From Dehalococcoidia bacterium (GTDB taxonomy: Bacteria; Chloroflexota; Dehalococcoidia; Lucifugimonadales; UBA3495), in contig JAJDWF010000044.1 in the NCBI GenBank assembly GCA_022825745.1, positions 1 to 52,935 on the forward strand: a stretch of DNA of 52,935 nucleotides, given 5' to 3'. The notes below the pieces were generated by a model. That model ran no database searches and was not told the origin of the DNA. It was given only the letters and a program-made list of their open reading frames with translations. Below, in pieces: positions 16,181 through 24,400 of this stretch. The position numbers and the translations under genes are program-made. Every line of letters starts with the position of its first letter. The first letter of the stretch is position 1.

Positions 16181-17566
16181 ATGTTCCATAGATGGAAAAC
16201 CCGGCTCGCTATCGTCGCTTGGTTTTCTGCTGCATTAGCCCTGCTCGTTCTGCTGGCCTGCGGGCCGACGCAGGAATTGCCGGGCGCGGGGTCGCCGGCC
16301 GCGCCAATGGCGCCCACGGACGCAGTCGCGCCGACCCTGGCGCCGGCCACCGCGCTGCCCACAGCGGAGTTGGGCAATACTGCGACGCCGTTGCCCACTG
16401 TGCGGGTGGAATCCGCCGCTACCATGCTGCCCACGGCTACGTCGATTACGGTGGCCACAGAGGGCTTGGTGATGACGGTGGACGCGGAACAGGCGGAGCG
16501 GACCCGTTCCAAGTATGAGAATTTGCTGCGAGCTTCATGGGCCACCGACTTCACGCGAACCACCATCTCGTTCGACGAGATCATGACCGGCGGCCCGCCC
16601 AAGGACGGTATTCCGGCCATCGACAACCCCACGTTTGAGTCCGTGGCGGACGCCGACGAGTGGCTCGACGACCTGGAGGCGGTGCAGGTGGTGGACCTGA
16701 ACGGCGACGCCCGGGCCTATCCGGTGCAGGTGATGGTGTGGCACGAGCTGGTCAACGATGCCGTAGGCGGCGAGCCCGTAGTCATCACGTATTGACCACT
16801 CTGCAATACCGCCTTCGTGTTCAGGCGGACGGTTGACGGCGAGACCCTGGACTTCGGGACCACCGGCGCGCTGCGGGACAGCAACCTGCTGATGTACGAC
16901 CGCCAGACCGAATCGTGGTGGCAGGAATTCGGCGGCGAGGGCGTCATCGGACGCTACGCGGGGCATAAGCTGGAGCAGCTTTACCTGTCGATAGCGTCAT
17001 GGGGCGATTTCAAGGCCATGTTCCCGGATGGCAAGGTGCTTTCGCGTCCAAATTCGGGGCGTCCCTACGGCAGCAACCCCTACGCGGGCTATGACCGACC
17101 GGGCAGATCGCCCTTCCTGTTCGAGGGCGAGGAGGACCCCCGCCTGCCCGCGGTGGAACGGGTCGTCGCCATTGAGCGGGGCAGCGATGCGTGGGCGGTG
17201 TCGTTCACCACGCTGGCCGAGGAGCGAGTGGTGGCTGCATCCGTTGGCGGCCAGGACGTGGTGGTTTTCTGGACGCCGGGCACGGCCTCGGCGCTGGACG
17301 CCGGCACCGTGTCGCGAGGGAGAGACGTGGGCACGGCCGGCGTCTTTTCGCCGGTGACTCCGGATGGGGAAAGGCTGACGTTCGACGCCGATGCCGAGGG
17401 CAACATCACTGATGCGCAAACGGGCAGCGCGTGGAACATCTTTGGGCACGCCACCGGCGGGCCGCTGGCGGGGACGCAGTTGAAGCCGGTACCGGGGCGC
17501 ATCGGGCAGCTATGGTTCTCGTGGGCGGTGTACCGGCCGGATACGGTGGTGTACCAGGGACAATAA
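16181..17566 (+). CDS. DUF3179 lipoprotein with in-frame TGA: candidate selenoprotein
   Basis: Read through one TGA (16793-16795), this frame gives a 461-residue protein. It has a lipoprotein signal (lipobox LVLLAC), a Thr/Pro/Ala-rich linker and a full DUF3179 domain: FESVADADEWL, NGDARAYPVQVMVWHE, then TY-TGA-PLCNTAFVFRRTVDG, LMYDRQTESWWQ, and NPYAGYDRP. In the DUF3179 family the segment at the TGA is CPLCN, so the TGA sits exactly at the first Cys (position 205). The reading frame is intact on both sides. Two readings are possible: selenocysteine insertion (UPLC redox pair), or a recent nonsense mutation or sequencing error (TGC to TGA). A stem-loop follows at SECIS-like spacing. ATG 16181 is chosen for its clean signal peptide; GTG 16163 is an alternative. 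The family's function is unknown; an extracytoplasmic redox or metal role is inferred. Confidence 0.75.
16793..16828 (+). promoter_or_regulatory. Candidate bacterial SECIS: TGA plus downstream stem-loop
   Basis: Thirteen bases after the TGA, CCGCCT (16809-16814) pairs perfectly with AGGCGG (16823-16828) around the 8-nt loop TCGTGTTC. The loop lies 20-27 nt after the TGA, within the range known for bacterial SECIS elements, and contains a GU. In a GC-rich gene a stem of this size can arise by chance, so this supports but does not prove recoding. Confidence 0.45.
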
Positions 17567-17567
17567 T

Positions 17568-17591
17568 GGGGGCGGGCTTGAACCCGCCCCT
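17568..17591. repeat. Intergenic palindrome, copy 3
   Basis: GGGGCGGG (17569-17576) pairs with CCCGCCCC (17583-17590) around CTTGAA, followed by CTACTTTTT. It directly follows the DUF3179 stop and shares its core with the copies at 8965 and 9958. The T-run makes it a plausible terminator for the DUF3179 gene. Confidence 0.7.
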
Positions 17592-17606
17592 ACTTTTTCA
17601 GTGTGC

Positions 17607-17653
17607 CCCCCTCCCGCGCATCCTTCGACAAGCTCAGGATGAGCGGGAGGGGG
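17607..17653. terminator. Long hairpin between convergent genes, with dispersed repeat core
   Basis: CCCCCTCCCGC (17607-17617) pairs with GCGGGAGGGGG (17643-17653), and inside it ATCCT pairs with AGGAT. The centre holds the sequence CCTTCGACAAGCTCAGGATG, of which a degenerate copy occurs at 30613. It lies between the 3' ends of the DUF3179 and leucine dehydrogenase genes and could terminate both. Confidence 0.55.
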
Positions 17654-17660
17654 TAAGGGC

Positions 17661-18728
17661 CTAGCCGCGCCAGATGTCGCGGACGCCGCGGACGGAGGCG
17701 AGGCGCTTTTCGGCGAGTAGGTCGGCGGCGCGGGCCGTGGAGATGTCCTTCTTGCCGGAGGTGGTGAGCACGGCGGCCATCTGCTCGTAGATGCGCTCGG
17801 TCTGCTGGCGAGAGCGGTCGGGGTTGTAGGGCTGGCCGATCTCGGCGGCGGCGTTGATGATGCCGCCGGCGTTGATGAGGAAGTCGGGCGCGTAGATGAT
17901 GCCGCGACGGTGCAGTTCCTCGCCGTCCTCGGGGGTGGCCAGCTGGTTGTTGGCGCCGCCGGCGACGACGCTACAGCGCAGGCGGTCGATGGTCTCGGCG
18001 TTGATGACGCCGCCCAGGGCGCACGGGGCGAATATGTCGCACTCCACGTCGTAGATTTCGTCCGGGGACACCACCTTGACGCCCATCTGCCGGGCCTTGT
18101 CCAGCGCGGCCTCGCTGATGTCGGTGGCGAAGATCCGCGCGTCGTCCTCCAGTAGATGCTCGGCGGTGTGGGTAGCCACCTTGCCGAATCCCTGCATGGC
18201 GACGGTCTTGCCCCGGAGCGAGTCGGAACCCCAGGCGTGGGCAGCGCAGGCGCGCATACCCATGTAGATGCCCAGGCCGGTCATGATGGACGTATCGCCG
18301 CTGCCGCCCAAGGTAACGTCCAGGCCGACCACGTGCTGCGTTTCCTGGTGGATGGATTCGAGGTCGCGGCCGGTGGTGCCGACGTCGGTGGTGGTGAGGT
18401 AGCGACCGCCCAGGGTATCCACGAACCGGCCCCAGGCGCGCAGCAGGCCCTCGGTCTTGTCGGCGCGGGGGTCGCCGATGATGACACCCTTGCCGCCGCC
18501 GAGGTTGAGGCCGGCCGCCGCCGCCTTGTAGGTCATGGCCTGGGACAGGCGCAGGGCGTCGGTCAGCGCGTCGGCCTCGGAGGCGTAGGGCCACATCCGG
18601 GTGCCGCCGCAGGAGGGGCCGAGCGTGGTATCGTGAATCGCGATTATGCCGCGCAGGCCCGATTCGGGGTCGTTGTACATGGTGACCTGCTCGTGTCCGT
18701 ATTTGGTCATCTTATTGAGGATTTCCAT
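17661..18728 (-). CDS. Glu/Leu/Phe/Val family dehydrogenase (leucine dehydrogenase-like)
   Basis: The 355-residue enzyme has the catalytic lysine region LSQAMTYKAAAAGLNLGGGK (Lys68 and Lys80) and the Rossmann motif GFGKVATH. The length and the GPSCGGTRMWPY segment fit leucine/valine dehydrogenases rather than the longer glutamate dehydrogenases. The enzyme would interconvert branched-chain amino acids and 2-oxoacids with NAD+, releasing ammonia. The ATG at 18728 is chosen because GGAGG lies 7 nt upstream; a longer in-frame opening to 18947 would run through the divergent promoter. It is divergent from the cyclophilin gene. Confidence 0.9.
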   Translation of the reverse strand: MEILNKMTKYGHEQVTMYNDPESGLRGIIAIHDTTLGPSCGGTRMWPYASEADALTDALRLSQAMTYKAAAAGLNLGGGKGVIIGDPRADKTEGLLRAWGRFVDTLGGRYLTTTDVGTTGRDLESIHQETQHVVGLDVTLGGSGDTSIMTGLGIYMGMRACAAHAWGSDSLRGKTVAMQGFGKVATHTAEHLLEDDARIFATDISEAALDKARQMGVKVVSPDEIYDVECDIFAPCALGGVINAETIDRLRCSVVAGGANNQLATPEDGEELHRRGIIYAPDFLINAGGIINAAAEIGQPYNPDRSRQQTERIYEQMAAVLTTSGKKDISTARAADLLAEKRLASVRGVRDIWRG

Positions 18729-18870
18729 AGCATTGCCTCCTGTATCCAGAGGAGCGTCAGAGATCGGCGTGGCCCGATCCGGCGGATGGCGGTGGGGTTG
18801 CCGCACCTGGAGACGCTCGCCTCTACTACTATTATAAAACATGATACCGGCTGCTCTGGACAGGTTGGGG

Positions 18871-18876
18871 TATAAT
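18871..18876 (+). promoter_or_regulatory. -10 box for the cyclophilin gene
   Basis: A perfect TATAAT lies 44 nt before the ATG at 18920, with CAGGAG between. No clear -35 is visible at 16-18 bp. Confidence 0.45.
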
Positions 18877-18919
18877 CGCCGGAGTTTATCCGCCATATCA
18901 ACCTCAGGAGATCGAATCA

Positions 18920-19456
18920 ATGCCTCCAAAGCAGTACGAAAACCCACCCGGTCTCATCATTGAAGCGACCAAGCGCTACCATGCCGTGGTTAAAACCGAC
19001 AAAGGCGACATGACCATCGAGCTTCTGTCGGAGGTCGCGCCGCTCACGGTCAACAATTTCGTTTTCCTGGCCCGCGACGGGTTCTACGAAGATAACCAGT
19101 TCCACCGCGTCATCAACGGGTTCATGATCCAGGGCGGCTGCCCGCAGGGCAACGGCACGGGTGGACCGGGTTACCGGTTCCGCGACGAGGAGGTCACGCG
19201 CTCGTACACGCGGGGAACGCTGGCGATGGCCAACGCCGGGCCGAACACCAACGGCAGCCAGTGGTTCATCGTGCACGGGGCCGACGTGGGCCTGCCGCCG
19301 AATTACACCATTTTCGGTATGCTGACGGACGGCGACGACGTGCTGGAGGCATTGGCGACGTCGCCGGTGCGCCAGAGCCGCAGCGGCGAGAACAGCCAGC
19401 CCACGGAGCGGTTGGCCATCCACAACATCGAGATCACCGAGACCGACATCGGCTAG
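18920..19456 (+). CDS. Cyclophilin-type peptidyl-prolyl cis-trans isomerase
   Basis: The 178-residue protein has the cyclophilin core: VKTDKGDMTIELLSEVAP, FHRVINGFMIQGGCPQGNG, LAMANAGPNTNGSQWFI. The active-site residues Arg (in FHRV), Phe and Gln (in GFMIQGG) are present, while the last segment is shortened as in bacterial single-domain forms. It speeds proline isomerisation during folding. No signal peptide is seen, so it should be cytoplasmic. CAGGAG lies about 11 nt before the ATG. Confidence 0.92.
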   Translation: MPPKQYENPPGLIIEATKRYHAVVKTDKGDMTIELLSEVAPLTVNNFVFLARDGFYEDNQFHRVINGFMIQGGCPQGNGTGGPGYRFRDEEVTRSYTRGTLAMANAGPNTNGSQWFIVHGADVGLPPNYTIFGMLTDGDDVLEALATSPVRQSRSGENSQPTERLAIHNIEITETDIG

Positions 19457-19491
19457 TCTCGGAGGTTTGAAACTCGCCGGAGGGGTGGGCG

Positions 19492-20778
19492 GTGCGCCTG
19501 CCCCTTTGCGTTTTATGCAGCATGAGACTCTGGCCGAGATCGCTGTACTACGGGTGGGTGGTCGCCGGCGCGTCGGGGAGCATCGGGTTCGCCAACGCGG
19601 CGTCGGCCATATCCATCCTGACCATATTCGTGGTGCCCATGTCCGAGGAGTTCGGCTGGGGGCGCACGCAGATCGCCGGCGCAACCACCGCCGGGGCGAT
19701 CCTGGGCGCGGCGCTGGCGCCGTTCATCGGGCGGCTGGTGGACCGGTTCGGGTCGCGGCTGACGCTGGTAATCAGCGGAACCATCATCGGGCTGGGCTGC
19801 GTGTACCTGTCGGCGATGCAGACGCTGTTGGGGTTTTACCTGGCGTTCACGGTGTCGCGGATTGCCGACCAGGGCGGAGTCAAGATCGGCACGTCGGTGG
19901 CCGCCGGCAAGTGGTTCGAGCGTTACCGGGGGCGGGCCACCGGGTTAGTGTTCCTGGTGGAGACGGTGGGCGTCATCGTGCTGGCGCCGCTGACGCAACT
20001 GGTAATCGGCCAGTGGGGATGGCGTTCGGCGTGGCTGATGCTGGCGGCGGTGATGTTCCTGCTGGGGGTGATCCCGTGCGCGCTGTGGGTGCGCCGGCAG
20101 CCGGAGGACATGGGGCTGGCCGTGGACGGCGGGAGAAGGGCGCCTGCGGAGGATGCGGAGGTAGCGGAACGGGCAGAGGTCGGAGAGGCAGAGCAGTCGT
20201 TGACGCTGCGGGATGCGGCGCGGACGCCGGCGTTCTGGATCGCGCTGGCGTCGCTGTTCCTGGGCAGCAACGCGGTGTCCGGCCCAGGGCTGCACCTGGT
20301 GCCGTACCTGACCGAGCGGGGGCTGAACGCGACGGCAGCAGTGGGAGCCATCAGCGTGATGGCCACGGCGGGCGCGGCCGGCGCGATGATAGCAGGGGTC
20401 GCGGCCGACCGAGTGTCGCCCCGGTGGTTGATGGTGGCGTTGTACCTGGCGGGCACGGCGGCGCTGCTGCTGCTGGTGAATACCGACACGCTGGCGGAGA
20501 CCTACGCGGTGGTAATCCTGATGGGGCTGATCGGCACGGGGATCAACACGCTGGCGCCCTTGATGTGGGCGGCCAACTACGGGCGCGGGTCGCTGGGGGC
20601 GATACACGGAGTGGGCCGGGCGTCGCAGGTGCTGGGGTTCGCCGTAGGGCCGCTGGTGTCGGGGATCGCCTACGACAGCACGGGCACTTACCGGGGGGTG
20701 TTCCTGGCGCTGGCCGGCGTAGCGTTGGTGGCGGCCGGGTTGATGGCGGCGGCGCGGACGTGGAGGAGCAGGGACTAG
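19492..20778 (+). CDS. MFS transporter (monocarboxylate/oxalate-formate type)
   Basis: The 428-residue protein has about twelve hydrophobic spans split by a charged loop near residues 205-240. Features such as YYGWVVAGASGSIGFANAAS at the start and GWRSAW near the sixth span match the oxalate/formate and monocarboxylate branch of the major facilitator superfamily. It likely moves an organic anion; the direction and substrate are unknown. GTG 19492 is chosen for GGAGGGG (19479-19485) 6 nt upstream; ATG 19522 lacks a ribosome site. It ends one base from the next MFS gene, tail to tail. Confidence 0.88.
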   Translation: MRLPLCVLCSMRLWPRSLYYGWVVAGASGSIGFANAASAISILTIFVVPMSEEFGWGRTQIAGATTAGAILGAALAPFIGRLVDRFGSRLTLVISGTIIGLGCVYLSAMQTLLGFYLAFTVSRIADQGGVKIGTSVAAGKWFERYRGRATGLVFLVETVGVIVLAPLTQLVIGQWGWRSAWLMLAAVMFLLGVIPCALWVRRQPEDMGLAVDGGRRAPAEDAEVAERAEVGEAEQSLTLRDAARTPAFWIALASLFLGSNAVSGPGLHLVPYLTERGLNATAAVGAISVMATAGAAGAMIAGVAADRVSPRWLMVALYLAGTAALLLLVNTDTLAETYAVVILMGLIGTGINTLAPLMWAANYGRGSLGAIHGVGRASQVLGFAVGPLVSGIAYDSTGTYRGVFLALAGVALVAAGLMAAARTWRSRD

Positions 20779-20779
20779 G

Positions 20780-22189
20780 TTAGGAGTCGTCACCGGCGGC
20801 GGGGGCCGGCGCGGTGGTGGGGACGGTGGGCGTCGCCTCGGGCGTGGTGGGTATCTGCGGGCGCTTGGCGAAGAGGAAGCAGACTCCGCCGGCGTAGTTG
20901 AAGCCGGCCAGCACCAGGAAGGCGACGGTGTAGGTGCCGGTCCAGTCGTACATATAGCCGGCGAAGGGGCTGGAAATCAGCAGCAGGCCGTTCATGGGGA
21001 TGGTGCTGATGCCCAGGATCTTGCCGAAGTTGCCGCGGCCGAAGTACTCGCCCCGGATGGACGTGGTGAGCGGGTTGCGGCCGCCGAAACCGATGCCGAA
21101 TATCACCGCGAAGGCGTAGAACATCCACAGCTCGGAGCTGAAGGTGAGCAGCACCACCGCGCTGGCCTGGATGGTGGTGAACACGAACAGGCCAATGCGC
21201 TTGGGGAAGCGGTCGCCCACGTACCCGCCCAGGGGCTGGGAGAACATGGAGATGACGGTGTAGAGGATGACCACGGTGCCGGCGTATTCCTGGAGTCCGG
21301 CGTCCTTGAGCAGCAGGCCCAGGTGGGTGAAGATGGCCAGGATGATCATGCTGGTCATGCCGTGGCCGACGGCGATGAGCCAGAAGGCCGGGGTGCGGAC
21401 GGCCTGCTGGGCGGTGAGTCCCTGGGGCTGGGCGGGAGCGGCCCGCCGGCCGCCGCGCGCCTGGGCGGGAGTGGTTGACCCGTCCGGTTGCAGTCCCATG
21501 TCCTCGGGACGGTTGCGGATGAGGTAGGCCAGCGGTCCCGCGACGGCGAGGATGACGAGGGCCAGGATCAGCGCGCAGTTTTCCCAGCCGATGGTGCGGC
21601 CGATGTTCAGGGTGTGCTGGGTGAAGGGCACGCCGATGCTGCCGTTGATGCCCAGGTCGATGAGCGGGATGACAATGAGGGCTCCGCCGCGGCTCATGAA
21701 GTTGGCCCAGCCCATGGCGGTGGCCATGCGGCGGGAGAACCAGTTGTTGATGGTGGTCATCATGGGCACCCAGCTGCCCATGCCCTGGCCGGCGGCCATG
21801 ACCATGTAGGCCACGTAGAACATGTAGAGGGGCGCGACGGGCCAGAAGGCGGCGTCGATTTGCCAGAAGATGAGGAAGCCGACGCCCAGGATGAGGAAGC
21901 CGATGAGGACCATCTTGCGGCCGCCGAGCTTGTCGGTGAGGTAGCCCTCCAGAGGGCCCATGAGGCCGCCCTCGATGCGGGTGAGGGTGAGGGCCAGGGA
22001 CAGTTGGCCGCGGGGCCAGCCGAACTGGTTTTCCAACGCGACGGCCCACAGGGTCATGGCGTGGAACAGGGGCACCGTCGCAATCGTCATCACGAAGCCG
22101 GTAGCGACGACGATGTACCAGCCGTAGTAGATGCTGGGCCGGCGGAATCCGAAACGCGAGCCGCCGGACGGCGGCGCCTGGGAGGTCAT
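20780..22189 (-). CDS. MFS transporter (monocarboxylate/oxalate-formate type), second copy
   Basis: The 469-residue product has twelve predicted spans starting at YYGWYIVVATGFVMTIATVP, a central loop with Gly/Ala/Pro (about residues 228-260), and an Ala/Pro/Thr-rich C-terminal tail. It is related to the convergent neighbour at 19492 but not a recent duplicate. The ATG at 22189 begins MTSQAPPSGG; the longer opening lacks support. Both transporters end within one base of each other, so 3' ends of their mRNAs may overlap. Confidence 0.88.
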   Translation of the reverse strand: MTSQAPPSGGSRFGFRRPSIYYGWYIVVATGFVMTIATVPLFHAMTLWAVALENQFGWPRGQLSLALTLTRIEGGLMGPLEGYLTDKLGGRKMVLIGFLILGVGFLIFWQIDAAFWPVAPLYMFYVAYMVMAAGQGMGSWVPMMTTINNWFSRRMATAMGWANFMSRGGALIVIPLIDLGINGSIGVPFTQHTLNIGRTIGWENCALILALVILAVAGPLAYLIRNRPEDMGLQPDGSTTPAQARGGRRAAPAQPQGLTAQQAVRTPAFWLIAVGHGMTSMIILAIFTHLGLLLKDAGLQEYAGTVVILYTVISMFSQPLGGYVGDRFPKRIGLFVFTTIQASAVVLLTFSSELWMFYAFAVIFGIGFGGRNPLTTSIRGEYFGRGNFGKILGISTIPMNGLLLISSPFAGYMYDWTGTYTVAFLVLAGFNYAGGVCFLFAKRPQIPTTPEATPTVPTTAPAPAAGDDS

Positions 22190-22694
22190 GACAAAGGGCA
22201 GAAGCAGCGTCCGCGACGTATGGATCAGCGGGAGGCGGACAGGTTCGGTGGCGGCGCTTATTCTACGCCTTTTGCGAATATGGGCGCAAGGCATAATGCG
22301 TGATGACGAGTATCACGGATTATGCCGGGGGTGTCGGCCTGCTGGCGTGGCGAAAGGGCGGAAAGGTCGATTTCCCGCTCATTTCCTCTCATTTCCGCTA
22401 ATTCAGGTAGGGCTGTGATCGGGTCCTGGGACTGGATGGGCGTCGCTAGAGGCGTTTTGGGAGGCAGTCTTATTGGTTTTGGCGGGGAGATGAGCGGTTT
22501 CGGGGGAGCTAGGTTTGCGGTGTTTGGAGGTGGGCATGGGACGACTCGCGGCCTGGGAGGAGGTTGGATATGGGGCGTTGGTTGATATGGTACGGATGGG
22601 TAGGGGGTTGGGGCAATGAGAAAGTGTCACCGGGGCGCTGGGGGTGGCTGAACCGGGGGTTTTTGGGATGGATTTGGGTGATTATGGGGGGCGC
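22190..22694. other. Gene-free, strand-asymmetric stretch
   Basis: No credible gene is seen in these 505 bp. From about 22410 to 22690 the plus strand is strikingly G-rich and C-poor (repeated GGGG, TTGGG and GGAGG blocks), unlike coding DNA nearby. Short openings here lack family features or ribosome sites. Confidence 0.5.
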
Positions 22695-23465
22695 TCACCC
22701 CTGAAAGATATGTTCCCGGTGATGAGCGAGCAAATCCTTATCGGGAGCAAATTTCTCCGGCAGTGAAATGGGCCGGCCTTCATAATAGCCGATGGCATCC
22801 GCGAAAAATGAGCCGGCAGACGCAGAATGCGCGCGTGATACGCGGACGGTCATATCGTCGTTGATTGTAATCAGCCCCGTGTCAAACGCTCTGTCGTGCA
22901 GTGCGGATAGCAGCAGTCCATTCTGCGGATTCGTCCTGTTGTCTGAATCCAGATGCCAGGGGACGATGTGGCTTGCGATAAGCAACTGGGGAATGGCAAG
23001 CCCGGTAATGCAGCATTGCTCGTTATAGGCGCTCATCACCGCCGCGCGGAAGAACCGCTGCCCGATGCGGGTGGTGGCCCGTACAACTCGGTCTTCGCCA
23101 ACCGGCAGATCGTCATAGTCAGGCAAAGCCTGTTCGACAACGGCTTCCGGCATTGCTTCGGTTGCCAATAGTGCCCGTTCACACTCGACGGCAAAGTTTT
23201 CCCAATCGCTGGTCATTTCATCCCACATCGCCCGGTCGCTGGTAGAAGCCGCCCGCAGTCCCTTGCGGCCCGTTGAGGTAATCGCCGGGTCGAGGCTGGC
23301 GATGTTGCCCATCTTCATGGATAGCGCCGATGATGTCCGCCCGATAGCCGCAGCAGCCCGAATGATGTCGGGATTGCGGGAGCTAATCCTGGCGAAAGGG
23401 ATGCGGCAATAAAGAGCGAACGCCACCAGCAACTGCTCGCGCGTCCAGTTGGTTCTGGGAGGCAT
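22695..23465 (-). CDS. HNH endonuclease with N-terminal helical domain
   Basis: The 256-residue protein has an N-terminal domain (about 1-62, NWTREQLLVAFALY to NIASLDP), a variable middle, and an HNH nuclease motif: CCITG, ASHIVPW (His166), NPQNGLLLSALHDRAFD (Asn182, His190). This combination is known in putative restriction-type HNH proteins (HNH_2 type) that probably cut DNA. No methyltransferase partner is adjacent. No Shine-Dalgarno is obvious. It is divergent from the HEPN-like pair; a perfect hairpin lies in the shared upstream region. Confidence 0.85.
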   Translation of the reverse strand: MPPRTNWTREQLLVAFALYCRIPFARISSRNPDIIRAAAAIGRTSSALSMKMGNIASLDPAITSTGRKGLRAASTSDRAMWDEMTSDWENFAVECERALLATEAMPEAVVEQALPDYDDLPVGEDRVVRATTRIGQRFFRAAVMSAYNEQCCITGLAIPQLLIASHIVPWHLDSDNRTNPQNGLLLSALHDRAFDTGLITINDDMTVRVSRAHSASAGSFFADAIGYYEGRPISLPEKFAPDKDLLAHHREHIFQG

Positions 23466-23520
23466 GGCATTTTACTCTAGCAGGAATACATCGACGCTAG
23501 ACGGGAGCGACGCTATCGGA

Positions 23521-23537
23521 CTCGTCATCGTGACGAG
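23521..23537. promoter_or_regulatory. Perfect palindrome between HNH and HEPN-like genes
   Basis: CTCGTCA and TGACGAG form a perfect 7-bp inverted repeat around TCG. It lies in the divergent region, about 55 bp from each start side, and could be a dimeric operator or an RNA hairpin. Confidence 0.4.
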
Positions 23538-23589
23538 ATACTTCCGATTCGAGGCTATCAATCGTTAGCTCCAACGGCAAACGGCGGGA

Positions 23590-23598
23590 TGATACAAT
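23590..23598 (+). promoter_or_regulatory. Extended -10 promoter of the HEPN-like pair
   Basis: TGATACAAT combines an extended TGn with TACAAT (5/6). The transcript would begin near 23605, 20 nt before the ATG at 23626, favouring that start over ATG 23641. Confidence 0.45.
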
Positions 23599-23625
23599 CC
23601 CTATCACGTAACCGCAACCTTACCG

Positions 23626-23997
23626 ATGAGGCCAGATCTGATGTTGACGCGTGCGGAGTTGAAGACTGCCCAAGACTTTCTCGCTGCTGCCGAGAATGAG
23701 TTTGCGCTTGGCAACCTGGAAACCGGCTCCGAACGGATTGGGGATGCCGCTACCGCCGCGGTGCGGGCGGTGGTGAAGCGGCGGGGATGGCATTGCGAAA
23801 CCGACGACGACCTGTATAAGGCCGCCAAGCGCCTGGACGCTGAATCCGGCGACGGTATGGCAATCCAGTCGGGCCTCAGAGCAGCGCGGGCCGGAGCCGA
23901 CCGAGCCAGGCACGGTTGGATGGAACCGGAAGACGCCTGGGCCGACATGATCTCGGTACGCCACTTCATCGGTTTGCTGCAAGAGTTGGCTGACTGA
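23626..23997 (+). CDS. HEPN/PaREP1-like protein 1
   Basis: The 123-residue helical protein has the pattern seen in PaREP1-type HEPN proteins: an N-terminal helix (TRAELKTAQDFLAAAENEF), a second helix with AATAAVRAVVKRRGW, the DDLYKAAKRLDAE segment and a late RARHGWM where HEPN RNases carry RxxxxH. It is clearly similar in layout to the next gene, so the two arose by tandem duplication. HEPN proteins are often RNases or partners in toxin systems, but no nucleotidyltransferase is adjacent. Confidence 0.6.
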   Translation: MRPDLMLTRAELKTAQDFLAAAENEFALGNLETGSERIGDAATAAVRAVVKRRGWHCETDDDLYKAAKRLDAESGDGMAIQSGLRAARAGADRARHGWMEPEDAWADMISVRHFIGLLQELAD

Positions 23998-23999
23998 CC

Positions 24000-24365
24000 T
24001 TGACAGAGCCGATGTGGGTGGCCGAGCACGCTGAGGCGGCCCGGGATTTCCTGACCGATGCTGACGACGCGATTGCCGCTGGCCGGCGATTGAGGGCCGC
24101 AGAGATGCTATGGGGCGCGGCCGCGCACGCCATCATTGCCGTCGCACAGGATAACGGTTGGCCGTACCAATATCACCGAGATTTGACGGCAGCCGCGAAA
24201 AAGCTGGCCATCGAGAACCAGGATTGGGAGATGTGGGACGGCGGCAAGGCTGCCGAGCAGTGTCATATCTACTTCTATCATGGCCGAATGCACGACGGAA
24301 CTTTGGAAGACTCTTTCCCTCTGGTACGATACCTTGTCGGCAGGTTGCTGGCGTTGATCGGTTGA
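24000..24365 (+). CDS. HEPN/PaREP1-like protein 2
   Basis: The 121-residue protein parallels its neighbour: WVAEHAEAARDFLTDADDAI, AAAHAIIAVAQDNGW, DLTAAAKKLAIENQDW and IYFYHGRMHDG. The last segment carries the His of the HEPN-like RxxxxH/FYHGRM motif typical of PaREP1-type proteins. The start is either TTG 24000, two bases after the previous stop, or ATG 24012. The pair is presumably translated together and may form a heterodimer. Confidence 0.6.
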   Translation: MTEPMWVAEHAEAARDFLTDADDAIAAGRRLRAAEMLWGAAAHAIIAVAQDNGWPYQYHRDLTAAAKKLAIENQDWEMWDGGKAAEQCHIYFYHGRMHDGTLEDSFPLVRYLVGRLLALIG

Positions 24366-24400
24366 ACGCGATTCACAATCACACACGAGGTTTTTTGACG

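Noticed and set aside
16817..17566. Second half of the DUF3179 gene as an independent gene starting at GTG 16817
   Set aside because: The GTG is simply Val inside the family motif, there is no ribosome site, and the part before it matches the same domain in the same frame.
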